Part shown: positions 14,405 through 21,979 of the stretch, in pieces
How positions within the stretch are numbered: position 1 is the stretch's first letter
How the letters are laid out: each line of letters starts with the position of its first letter
Source of the DNA: Planctomycetales bacterium
GTDB lineage: Bacteria > 4484-113 > JAFGCY01
Assembly (NCBI GenBank): GCA_024645305.1
Contig: JAHEFU010000016.1
Span: forward strand, 1 to 22,237
Direction of reading: 5' to 3'
DNA: 22,237 nt
Translations under genes and position numbers: made by a program
Notes under the pieces: generated by a model
Databases searched by the model: none
What the model saw: only the letters and a program-made list of their open reading frames with translations
What the model was told of the DNA's origin: nothing

Positions 14405-16615
14405 GTGAAAAAAGTACTCCTACTGATGGCCATGCTGCTTATCGGGCTGGCTGGCCGTGCCTTTGCAGGAGACGCCACACTGGATATCCCGGTGTTTGAC
14501 CTGGCGGATCTGAAGCCCGGACTGACCGGCAAGGCCCGCACCGTGATCCGCGGAACCAAGATCGAGGAATTCGACGTGGAGATCATCGAACTCATCCCGG
14601 ATGGTGGCTTCGATGGAGGTCCACTGATCCTCGCGCATTTTACCGGTGAGATAGTGGACCACTCCGACGGCATTGCCGGCGGCTATTCCGGCAGTCCCGT
14701 TTACATTGATGGAAAGCTGCTCGGTGCCGTCAGTGCGGCGATACCGTTCACGGATACGCATGTCGGGGGGATCACGCCGATTTCCTCGATGATGGCCGCC
14801 CTGCCCGACATAGAAGAACCCGATTACGAGGACAACACAGTCCTGCCCGAGACCGACAACAGCGGTGTGCCGATTGACGAGGAAGGCAACGTGATTTCCT
14901 ACGTTGACAGCCTTGCTGAGGCCCTGGCACTGAATGAAGCCGCCCGCTCCGACCACAGGCATGCCTTCGCCGCCGTGCAGGCCACGACCCCCGTCTATGT
15001 CTCAGGCGTCAATGGCAAAGTACTGGGATTCTACGAGAAGCAGATGCGCGAAATGCTCGGCAGCAACCTGGAACTGATCAATCGCCCGACGGGCACCGCT
15101 GCCGGCCCCGGCCTGTTTCTCAAACAGGACTCCGAGGGGAACAGCGGGCTGCTGCTCAAGGATGGGAAGTCCGGACCCCCACTGCTTCCCGGCGATGCCG
15201 TCGCGGCCTCGCTGGTCACGGGCGACATCGAAATGCAGGCCATCGGCACTGTGACATACAGTGATGACAAGGGCCGCTTCCTGATGTTCGGTCACCCATT
15301 CTTCCAGGCCGGTCCGACGAACATGCCAATCAGCAAGGCATACATCACCTGGACCTACGGCAGCACCGAGCGCGCCTTCAAGGAGGGTGTCCGCCTCGAA
15401 CCCACCCTGGGTACGATGACAAAGGACCACGGCGCCGCCTGCGGCGGTACATTCACAATGCTGCCGGACATGATCCCGGTGAAAGTGAAGATCAAGGACA
15501 TTGATACCGGCAAGAGCGAGAGCTTTGACTTCGAGGTCTTCAAGCACCCGGACTGGTCACCAATGCTGATGGCGATGGCTGTCAACCAGGCCGCCGCCGA
15601 GGTGCTGGATCGCCAGCCCAAGGGCACGATGAAGCTGAGCTACCATGTCGAGGGTACGGGCCTGCGTGAGCCCCTGCGCCGCGTGAACTACTACAGCAAC
15701 GACCTGGACGTGATCAGCGACGGAGCCTTCGACATCATGCCGCTGGCCAACCTGCTACAGAACAACATTTACCGAGACATCAACATCACCAAACTCTCCG
15801 TGATGATGGAGATCACCCGCAACCGCATCAATGCCTCGATTGACAACGCCGAGATAGTCTGGGACAAGGAAGGCGAGAATGATGCCGCGGCCGGCGATAT
15901 GGATGCCGTGGACAACGGCGTTGAAGAGTCACTTGAGGCCATGAACAGCAACTATGACCCTAGCCAGCAGCCCGGTGAGGAGGAGGATCCCGAGGGCGAT
16001 GGCACGCTGCTGGGACAGATGATGTTTGAGGCGGGCAGCCCGATGGACCAGGTTCCGAAGTTCGCCCCCGGCGACAGCATCCGGGTGAAGGTCAAGCTGC
16101 AACCCTTCCGCACGGACCCCATCTGGCGCGAATTCCAGCTGACGGTTCCGGACGACTTCCCCAGTGGCAACACTACCCTGATCGTGCATGGCGGCGGGGA
16201 TCTCATGAGCACGGCCCCGCTGGGCGGCAAGGGCCGTTCCCTGTATGGGATGGGTCCGATGATTGACATCACCAAGCAGGACTTTGACGACATCCTGGAC
16301 CAGATCATCGAGTGGCCGACGAACAACGAATTGCTTGTAACCCTGGTCCGGCCCTACGACCCCAATGCCATGGCTGCCAGTCTCGCAGGCGAGGAACTGC
16401 CTGATGAGAAGTACGACGAGAAGTACCAGATGGAATGGGTGATTTACAACGGATTCCAGCTGCCCGTCATCATTGCCAGTGAGGAGGAACAGGCTGCAAT
16501 GGAGGAAGAACAGGAGCAGCGGGTGGAGGACGGCGCCGCGGACGATGCAGGCGGGACTGACGACCTGCTCGAGCGCAAGCGCCGCAATCTCGAGAAGGAT
16601 GCCTTTGCGGAGTAG
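14405..16615 (+). CDS. Exported SpoIVB-type (S55) serine peptidase domain protein
   Basis: The 736-residue protein starts at GTG 14405, 6 nt after GAGGTG, with a signal peptide cut near GRAFA (residue 21). Residues 36-130 match the serine half of SpoIVB-type S55 peptidases: LKPGLTGKARTVIRGTKIEEFDVEII, then GIAGGYSGSPVYIDGKLLGA with likely nucleophile Ser95, then HVGGITPI. The histidine half follows at about 260-350: PGDAVAASLVTGDIE, GTVTYSDDKGRFLMFGHPFF with likely His297, and LEPTLGTMTKDHGAACGG. In B. subtilis SpoIVB the order is reversed (His before Ser). The C-terminal half (about 360-690) is beta-rich with no domain I can name, and the last 50 residues are very acidic. A periplasmic or surface processing role is inferred. 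It is closed by its own terminator. Confidence 0.82.
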   Translation: MKKVLLLMAMLLIGLAGRAFAGDATLDIPVFDLADLKPGLTGKARTVIRGTKIEEFDVEIIELIPDGGFDGGPLILAHFTGEIVDHSDGIAGGYSGSPVYIDGKLLGAVSAAIPFTDTHVGGITPISSMMAALPDIEEPDYEDNTVLPETDNSGVPIDEEGNVISYVDSLAEALALNEAARSDHRHAFAAVQATTPVYVSGVNGKVLGFYEKQMREMLGSNLELINRPTGTAAGPGLFLKQDSEGNSGLLLKDGKSGPPLLPGDAVAASLVTGDIEMQAIGTVTYSDDKGRFLMFGHPFFQAGPTNMPISKAYITWTYGSTERAFKEGVRLEPTLGTMTKDHGAACGGTFTMLPDMIPVKVKIKDIDTGKSESFDFEVFKHPDWSPMLMAMAVNQAAAEVLDRQPKGTMKLSYHVEGTGLREPLRRVNYYSNDLDVISDGAFDIMPLANLLQNNIYRDINITKLSVMMEITRNRINASIDNAEIVWDKEGENDAAAGDMDAVDNGVEESLEAMNSNYDPSQQPGEEEDPEGDGTLLGQMMFEAGSPMDQVPKFAPGDSIRVKVKLQPFRTDPIWREFQLTVPDDFPSGNTTLIVHGGGDLMSTAPLGGKGRSLYGMGPMIDITKQDFDDILDQIIEWPTNNELLVTLVRPYDPNAMAASLAGEELPDEKYDEKYQMEWVIYNGFQLPVIIASEEEQAAMEEEQEQRVEDGAADDAGGTDDLLERKRRNLEKDAFAE

Positions 16616-16639
16616 GTGTCAGAGCTGAATTGACAGAAA

Positions 16640-16666
16640 GGGAGTGCCAGTGGCGCTCCCTTTTTT
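16640..16666 (+). terminator. Rho-independent terminator after the S55 peptidase gene
   Basis: A 9-bp stem (GGGAGTGCC at 16640-16648 with GGCGCTCCC at 16652-16660, one G-U pair) closes a 3-nt loop and is followed by six T residues. It lies 24 nt after the stop. On the opposite strand only TTT follows the hairpin, so it is at best a weak terminator for the convergent ATPase gene. Confidence 0.92.
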
Positions 16667-16690
16667 CATGTTGACTGCTGGTGCTTCGGC

Positions 16691-18640
16691 CTACTTTTCC
16701 ACGCTGCGTTTCTGGGCGGAGCGGAAGCCGATGCCTGACTTCTGCAGGCTCTGCTTGGCGAATTCCTCATATCGCACCACGAGCTTCTCCCATTCCGCAA
16801 GGTCCGGGCCGATTGTCGTCAGCGCGGCCTGCATGTCGACCATTGACAATGGTCTCTGCTCGCCTCCGACGATGGCCTCGCGCCAGGGAATGGCCGCGGC
16901 ATTCTCAACCAGCTGGCGGATGCTGTCCGCGCTGTACTTCTCGGTCAGTCTGGCAAGCTCAGCCATGTCTATGTCATCGCTGACGAAGGGCTTCCTGGAG
17001 AGGTAGAGCCTGAAGATCTCCTCACGGCTGTCCAGGTCCGGCGGCGGGATGAACAGCAGGTTGCCAAGCCGCCCGGGGCGCCTCAGGGCAAAGTCCACAT
17101 CCCAGGGGGCGTTGGTCGCACCCAGTACCATCACATTCTCATTGCGGCTGGCGATTCCATCGAGTTCCGTCAGCAGCTGGCTGATCAGCTTCTTCTCCCA
17201 GCCGGCCTGGAAGCTGGCCCGGCTGCCGCCGATGCTGTCCATCTCATCGAGGAAGATGATGCTCGGGGCGTGCTTGCGCGCCGCGCTGAAGATCATGCTG
17301 ATGGCCTTCTCGGAGTTGCCGACCCATTTGTCCAGCACTGAAGCAAGGCTCACGTTAATGAAGGTGACACCGCATTCACCGGCCGCAGCCCTGGCCAGCA
17401 GAGTCTTGCCGCAGCCCGGGGGGCCGAAGAACATCAGTCCGCCACCGGCTATCTTGCCGTAGCGCTTGCTGATTTCCGGGAACTTCAGAGGGTACTCGAT
17501 CGTCTCGCGGATCTTCTGCTTGGCAAGATTCAACCCGCCGATATCCGTGAAGCGGGCTTCCGGAATGCGGATGTCGCCGATGAAGCTGGAATCGTCACCG
17601 CGCAGGAACAGTGAGTAGAGGTCGTCCTCGATGCCGTATCCCTGCTTGCGGATCTGCATGCTGCGCAACAGCTGGCGGGCCTCCATGTTCTGGGGCTCGC
17701 TCTCAAGCACCTTCTCGAGGTCCGTATTGGCATCCTCGAAGAAGTCGAGTTGTTCATAGACCCTGATGCGGGACAGGCGCAGCTCAGTGTTGTCAGGATC
17801 CCGCCGGAGCAGGTCGTCATACTCCGCCAGGGCTTCGGTGTTGCGGCCCAGCTGGTACATGCCGTCAGCCCGGCGGGCCAGCATTTCGGTATCAAGCTCG
17901 AAACGCTTGCTGAACTCCTCTATGGCATCCAGCGCTGCATCATAGTCATCCTGGCGGGTCATCACGTCAATCCGGTCCCCGTGGAAGCCGGAATCATCGG
18001 GGAACAGCTCGCACAGCACATCCAGGTCGTGGCGCGCCAGACCATAACTGCCATTGGCAATGTTGCCGTTGTAGCGGCGGCTCAGCATGTCACGGTCAAA
18101 GGGGTGCAGCAGGAGGCCCAGAGAAGCCAGGTTGATCACCGCCGGGGTCCTCTCATCCTCTTCCAGTTTGTTGAGCGTTTCCAGAATCGTCACCTTGGTG
18201 GCGATCACATGGCTGTCCCGCTCCAGGATGCGGTTCAGCACAAGTTCGAGCGGCACCCGCAAGGCAGGTATGAACCGGTCGGCGGGACAGTAGGTCTGGA
18301 CCTTGGTAATGAGTTCCAGGACCCTGTCGACCAGGGTATCGGATTGGGCCTGTTCGACAAGGGCGCTTAGGACCCTGTCCAGATTGTTAAGTACTTCCGC
18401 CTTGTCATTGAGCAGGTAGCGGTCCGCAAACAGCAGCAGCTGCCTGCGGTTCAACAGACTAAGGCCGGATGTCCGGGCCAGTTCATGGAACAACCGGATA
18501 CGATCCTGTTCCGCAGCGATTCTGATCCTGAGCAGGGCTTCTTCAAATTCCACCCTGCCTTCCTGGGATGCCGGAAGACCAGTGGTGCGTTCCTGGTCAT
18601 CCCTTTGCGGCTTTCTGCCGCTTTCGGAGTGCTTGGTCAT
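16691..18640 (-). CDS. TPR-containing AAA+ ATPase (Cdc48/proteasomal-ATPase-like AAA module)
   Basis: The 649-residue cytoplasmic protein has an N-terminal helical region (about 30-330) with TPR-like repeats, clearest from 230 to 325 (YDAALDAIEEFSKRF, NTEALAEYDDLLRRDPDN, FEDANTDLEKVLESEPQN). A classic AAA module occupies about 362-600: FTDIGGLNLAKQKIRETIEYP, Walker A GPPGCGKT (406-413, Lys412), a pore-loop-like KWVGNSEK, Walker B IIFLDEMD (461-468), sensor GATNAP, and arginine-finger RRPGR (520-524). AAA proteins of this clade are hexameric unfoldases or remodelers; TPRs would select partners. No protease domain is fused. ATG 18640 has no Shine-Dalgarno, and a TATAAT lies 11 nt upstream. The convergent S55 gene and divergent helical gene do not reveal its client. 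Confidence 0.9.
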   Translation of the reverse strand: MTKHSESGRKPQRDDQERTTGLPASQEGRVEFEEALLRIRIAAEQDRIRLFHELARTSGLSLLNRRQLLLFADRYLLNDKAEVLNNLDRVLSALVEQAQSDTLVDRVLELITKVQTYCPADRFIPALRVPLELVLNRILERDSHVIATKVTILETLNKLEEDERTPAVINLASLGLLLHPFDRDMLSRRYNGNIANGSYGLARHDLDVLCELFPDDSGFHGDRIDVMTRQDDYDAALDAIEEFSKRFELDTEMLARRADGMYQLGRNTEALAEYDDLLRRDPDNTELRLSRIRVYEQLDFFEDANTDLEKVLESEPQNMEARQLLRSMQIRKQGYGIEDDLYSLFLRGDDSSFIGDIRIPEARFTDIGGLNLAKQKIRETIEYPLKFPEISKRYGKIAGGGLMFFGPPGCGKTLLARAAAGECGVTFINVSLASVLDKWVGNSEKAISMIFSAARKHAPSIIFLDEMDSIGGSRASFQAGWEKKLISQLLTELDGIASRNENVMVLGATNAPWDVDFALRRPGRLGNLLFIPPPDLDSREEIFRLYLSRKPFVSDDIDMAELARLTEKYSADSIRQLVENAAAIPWREAIVGGEQRPLSMVDMQAALTTIGPDLAEWEKLVVRYEEFAKQSLQKSGIGFRSAQKRSVEK

Positions 18641-18651
18641 GTCAGTACGGG

Positions 18652-18657
18652 ATTATA
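18652..18657 (-). promoter_or_regulatory. Candidate -10 box for the AAA+ ATPase, ultra-short leader
   Basis: Read on the minus strand this is a perfect TATAAT ending 11 nt before ATG 18640. A normal start site would leave a leader of about 5 nt, which agrees with the missing Shine-Dalgarno. A good -35 is not seen (TTGCGT lies 19 nt upstream). Confidence 0.4.
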
Positions 18658-18767
18658 CCGTTACTCAGCGCCAATAACGCAAAAGCCGCTTTGTGCCCTA
18701 GCCTGGCACAGCAACGGGAACCCCCAGGAAATTTGCAGTGTTCCGCCACATACAAAATTAAGTTATG

Positions 18768-18773
18768 TATAAT
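18768..18773 (+). promoter_or_regulatory. Candidate -10 box for the helical protein gene, ultra-short leader
   Basis: A perfect TATAAT, preceded directly by TG, ends 10 nt before ATG 18784. The hexamer 17 nt upstream (GCCACA) matches TTGACA only in its last three bases. Predicted transcription would start 2-5 nt before the ATG. Confidence 0.4.
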
Positions 18774-18783
18774 CTGACTACTC

Positions 18784-19467
18784 ATGTCAGAGGGATATGG
18801 CAGTACGCGGGAAGAACCGCAACGAGATCAGGATGCAATCCTGCAGGAGCTGTTGATCGGTGCCCTACAGGTTGGCGATCTTGACCAGATGCTTGTGCTG
18901 GCTAGTGACCTGCTGAAAGCATGGCCCTTGCAACGAATCCGCAACTCTGCAGAATGGCGCATCCTTGCAGCACTATCCCAGGTGGGATCGGACCAGCGCC
19001 GTCTTGGGCTGGCCGCCTCTGAAATCAGCCGCAAAGTCGCGCTGACGGCCAGGCTCAGCTATTTCAAGACCAATTCCGATTACGATATTGTCTGCCGTAC
19101 GGTATCACTTTCCGCCTTCGAGGAAGTATCCCTTGATCAGGTAATGCGTTGCCTGGCTGTGAATGGAGACATCAGCCATTATGCTGCCGCCAGACTCGGA
19201 TTGGCGGGTTACAGGCAAAAAGATCCTGAGATAGTTGCACTTTGCATCCGGCGGGCCTCCCGGATCAAGGAGAATATGTCTAACCTGGCGGATCCACATA
19301 TAGAGCTCGCATTTCTCACCAGCTGCCACAACATTCTCCTGGGCCGGGACCCTCAGCTTGACAAGCTGGTGCAGTTGTGGCGAAACACCCGCGTGGAATT
19401 CCGGGAGCGCTATTACAACAGCCTGTGCATCCTGATTGACCCCGAGGATCTGCAGTACGGATATTGA
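18784..19467 (+). CDS. Unrecognised helical protein divergent from the TPR-AAA+ ATPase
   Basis: The 227-residue product has no signal peptide, membrane segment or motif I recognise. It looks entirely alpha-helical and solenoid-like, with amphipathic repeats such as LQELLIGALQVGDLDQMLVL, DLLKAWPL and EVSLDQVMRCLAVNG, and a C-terminal helix around LDKLVQLWRNTRVEFRERYY. This could be a TPR- or HEAT-like scaffold, but no repeat consensus is convincing. ATG 18784 is the first in-frame ATG after a TATAAT at 18768-18773 and has no Shine-Dalgarno. It shares its 143-bp upstream region with the ATPase gene, so the two may be co-regulated. Coding status rests on the long open frame, codon pattern and lack of a competing ORF. 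Confidence 0.7.
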   Translation: MSEGYGSTREEPQRDQDAILQELLIGALQVGDLDQMLVLASDLLKAWPLQRIRNSAEWRILAALSQVGSDQRRLGLAASEISRKVALTARLSYFKTNSDYDIVCRTVSLSAFEEVSLDQVMRCLAVNGDISHYAAARLGLAGYRQKDPEIVALCIRRASRIKENMSNLADPHIELAFLTSCHNILLGRDPQLDKLVQLWRNTRVEFRERYYNSLCILIDPEDLQYGY

Positions 19468-19503
19468 TTGATACTGCCTTGTCCGGCTGTGATCCGGCAC
19501 TGC

Positions 19504-19531
19504 TTGTGCGCCGGGGTTTCCGTGGTAGAAT
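19504..19531 (+). promoter_or_regulatory. Candidate promoter for tRNA-Pro
   Basis: TTGTGC (19504-19509), a 16-nt spacer and TAGAAT (19526-19531) sit so that transcription would begin about 4 nt before the tRNA 5' end. Confidence 0.5.
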
Positions 19532-19542
19532 TCTATCCCCGT

Positions 19543-19617
19543 CGGGCGGTGGCTCAGTCAGGTTAGAGTGCTGCGTTCGGGACGCAGAGGTCGCGAGTTC
19601 GAATCTCGCCCGCCCGA
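19543..19617 (+). tRNA. tRNA-Pro (anticodon CGG)
   Basis: A complete cloverleaf can be folded. The acceptor stem CGGGCGG pairs with CCGCCCG (19610-19616). The D stem is GCTC with GAGT, and the anticodon stem CTGCG/CGCAG encloses TTCGGGA with anticodon CGG at 19578-19580. The variable loop is 5 nt and the T stem GCGAG/CTCGC closes TTCGAAT. The discriminator base is A19617 and CCA is not encoded, so it must be added after transcription. Six T residues at 19628-19633 may end the transcript, though no separate hairpin is present. It decodes CCG proline codons. Confidence 0.96.
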
Positions 19618-19667
19618 TATCCCTCCCTTTTTTACCGGTGAGGCAATAACCTTGCGCGGAGTGTCGC

Positions 19668-20123
19668 TTGAAAACGATCATCGTATTCGGCAGTTTCGTC
19701 GGCAACACGGAAACCATGGCAGGCTACATCCAGGAAGGCCTGCGGCAGGCCGGTATCAGCTGTGACGTGCGTGACGTGATGGACGTCAGCTCCGAGATCC
19801 TGCTCGACTATGAGCTGCTGATCCTCGGCAGTCCCACATATGAGCCGAAGATGATCCAGGAAGACATGCTGCCCTTCTTTGACCAGATGGAGAAACTCAA
19901 GTTGGACGGAAAGCTCGGGGCCACCTTTGGTCCGGGGGACAGCGCCTGGCCGGATTTCTGCACTGCAGTGGAAATGCTTGAGGAACGGATGCGCAACTGC
20001 GGGGTCAGGATCCTATGTGAGTCTCTGATGGTGGACGGCATAGTTGAAGAGGCTGAATCCGCCACCCTTGAATGGGCCCGCGAGCTTGCACGCAAGGCGC
20101 TCAGTGAGTCCGGGACCGGTTAA
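19668..20123 (+). CDS. Flavodoxin
   Basis: The 151-residue protein is a small FMN electron carrier. The N-terminal strand and phosphate loop are clear (KTIIVFGSFVGNTETMAGYI), followed by LLDYELLILGSPTYEP for the flavin-facing loop and GATFGPGDSAWPDFCTAVEMLEER for the second flavin loop with an aromatic residue. The start is TTG 19668, chosen because GGAG lies about 6 nt upstream and no ATG gives the complete first strand. It is of short-chain flavodoxin length. It follows tRNA-Pro by 50 nt and meets lysA tail to tail: both stop codons share the four bases TTAA at 20120-20123, leaving no space for a terminator. The redox partner is not visible. Confidence 0.93.
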   Translation: MKTIIVFGSFVGNTETMAGYIQEGLRQAGISCDVRDVMDVSSEILLDYELLILGSPTYEPKMIQEDMLPFFDQMEKLKLDGKLGATFGPGDSAWPDFCTAVEMLEERMRNCGVRILCESLMVDGIVEEAESATLEWARELARKALSESGTG

Positions 20124-21454
20124 AGCAGCCAGCCAGGAATGTTGTCCAGGCGCAGCAGATCAATTGTGGTTTCCCGCTTAGCCAGCAATCCTTCCCTGCC
20201 ATTGCCGAGCAGGAGCACCGCCGGCCGCGCCACACGGTTGTAGTTGCTGGCCATGCTCCATGTATAGGCCCCGGTGGAGAAGAAGGCCAGCACATCCCCG
20301 GCCTGCAGGGCACGGATATCCACATCGTGGATCAGCATGTCCCCGGTTTCGCAGCACTTCCCTGAAATGGACCAGATCTGATCCGCAGGCTCCAGCATGC
20401 CTGTCGCGGGAGCGACGGGATGGCGTGCCTCATAAAGCGCGAAGCGCGGATTGTCAGTCATACCCCCGTCCACACTGGCATAGTTACGGATGCCTTCAAT
20501 GCACTTTGTACTCTGGACCGTGTAAAGCGTCACCCCTGTTTCCCCGATGATGCTGCGGCCAGGCTCGTCACAGATCAGGGGACAGGCAATCCCGTGGCGG
20601 GTACACCACTCCTCGACGAAGTCGTACAGCCTGCTCATATGCTGGGCGGGATTGATTGCCTGATCCGAATCCTTGTAGCGGATGCCGATGCCCCCTCCCA
20701 GGTTGAGTTCGTCCAGCGGTGCTCCCAGTTCCTGCTGCACAAGTGCATAGAACTCGAGCATGCGGCCTGCCGCCGCCACGAAGGGCTCGGTTTCCAGTAC
20801 CTGGCTGCCGATGTGGCAGTGCAAGCCCACAAGTTCCAGCTGGGGATACCGCAGGACCTGCAGCACGGCATCCTGAGCCAGTCCACCCTCGAGGTTGAAT
20901 CCGAACTTGCTGTCCTGCTGGCCGGTCTGTACGTAGCGGTGAGTGGTGGGGCGCACCCCCGGCGTCACCCTGACGAAGACCTTCTGGCGGATACCTGCAC
21001 TGGCCGCAATCCCGGCCAGCCGGCTGATCTCCTCCAGGTTGTCAATGACTATCCGCCCTACGCCATTGGCAACTGCGTATGCCAGCTCAGCCTCATCTTT
21101 GGCGTTGCCATGCATCAGGATGTCCGCAGGCTTCACGCCCCCCGCAATGGCAGTAGCCATCTCCCCGCTGGAGACCACGTCTATTCCGAGACCCTCCTGC
21201 GCCATCAGGGCTGCCACGCCCGTTGTCAGCAAGGCCTTGGAGGCGTAATACATGCGATAGCGCAGGTCTCCGGCCGGAGGGTGCATCCAGGCCCGGCAGT
21301 TGCGCCGCAGGGCATCCTCCAGGATTACCACAAGTGGGGAACCGTGGCGGGCCAGCAGATCCCGGGCAGGCTGGCCAGCCAGCAGCAGCTGTCCGCCGGA
21401 ATCAACTGTGATCTCCGGCAATTGCGGAAAGAAGTATGGTGACTTATCTAACAT
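20120..21454 (-). CDS. lysA: Diaminopimelate decarboxylase
   Basis: The 444-residue PLP enzyme decarboxylates meso-diaminopimelate to L-lysine, the last step of the DAP pathway. Family landmarks are the PLP lysine Lys73 in YYASKAL, GIDVVSSGEM, LHCHIGSQV, the glycine-rich phosphate loop LGGGIGI, CDEPGRSIIGETG, the substrate-contacting SGKCCETGD, and the C-terminal TGAYTWSMASNYN. The length is usual for the family, and the alpha/beta barrel plus C-terminal beta domain appear intact. ATG 21454 is preceded by a weak TAGG sequence. It lies 39 nt downstream of the HIT gene on the same strand and is probably in one operon. It overlaps the flavodoxin stop at its 3' end. Confidence 0.95.
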   Translation of the reverse strand: MLDKSPYFFPQLPEITVDSGGQLLLAGQPARDLLARHGSPLVVILEDALRRNCRAWMHPPAGDLRYRMYYASKALLTTGVAALMAQEGLGIDVVSSGEMATAIAGGVKPADILMHGNAKDEAELAYAVANGVGRIVIDNLEEISRLAGIAASAGIRQKVFVRVTPGVRPTTHRYVQTGQQDSKFGFNLEGGLAQDAVLQVLRYPQLELVGLHCHIGSQVLETEPFVAAAGRMLEFYALVQQELGAPLDELNLGGGIGIRYKDSDQAINPAQHMSRLYDFVEEWCTRHGIACPLICDEPGRSIIGETGVTLYTVQSTKCIEGIRNYASVDGGMTDNPRFALYEARHPVAPATGMLEPADQIWSISGKCCETGDMLIHDVDIRALQAGDVLAFFSTGAYTWSMASNYNRVARPAVLLLGNGREGLLAKRETTIDLLRLDNIPGWLL

Positions 21455-21493
21455 AAACCTACTGCAGAGGACGGATATTCTGCCATATGCGAT

Positions 21494-21919
21494 CTACTTC
21501 AGACTGTTGCGGATCGCCCCCTGAATCCTGCGGCCTTCCTCATCCGGAAGCTGTTCGCCGGGATTGTATATGCTGATGCTGTCGCTTGTGCTGCGCGGGA
21601 TGATGTGAAAATGCAGGTAAGGCACAGTCTGGCCTGCCGCAATCCCCGTATTGGTAAGCACAGTGACTCCCTTTGCCCCAACCGCCTCGGTGATCGCCGG
21701 CATCAGTCGGCGCACCGTGGCCAGGCAGGCTGCCAGTTCGGCTTCGCTGCTCTCGAGTATGTTCTCCGCATAACTGCGCGGAATCACCAGGGTATGTCCA
21801 GGGTTCTGTGGGAATATGTCCAGGAAGGCATAGGTCTGATCATCACTGTAGACCTCCCAGCTGGGAAGCTCCCCGCTGAGGATCCTGCCGAAGATGTTTC
21901 CTTCCGGTGCCTGCCGCAT
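21494..21919 (-). CDS. HIT-family nucleotide hydrolase/transferase
   Basis: The 141-residue protein has the HIT pattern: NIFGRILSGELPSWEVYSDD, a strand with FLDIFPQNPGHTLVIPRSY, and the active site QTVPYLHFHIIPR. The conserved middle histidine is His103 and the last is His105, but the first histidine of HxHxH is replaced by Tyr101. HIT proteins of this group cleave nucleoside phosphoramidates, dinucleoside polyphosphates or similar; the substrate here is unknown. The ATG at 21919 is well supported by AAGGAG 7 nt upstream. It leads a likely two-gene unit with lysA. The 60-bp gap to the divergent F-domain gene contains an A/T-rich TAAAAT on this strand but no clear -35. Confidence 0.92.
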   Translation of the reverse strand: MRQAPEGNIFGRILSGELPSWEVYSDDQTYAFLDIFPQNPGHTLVIPRSYAENILESSEAELAACLATVRRLMPAITEAVGAKGVTVLTNTGIAAGQTVPYLHFHIIPRSTSDSISIYNPGEQLPDEEGRRIQGAIRNSLK

Positions 21920-21979
21920 GCTTGTCTCCTTCTCGTATGTATCAGTCCTGATTGATTTTAGACGATATACTCATGGCCC

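Noticed and set aside
18485..18772. 95-residue plus-strand open frame between the ATPase N-terminus and the next gene
   Set aside because: It is antisense to the ATPase gene and runs through the promoter region; no family resemblance.
20420..21442. 340-residue plus-strand open frame across lysA
   Set aside because: It lies fully opposite a clearly recognised lysA and its translation has no domain pattern.
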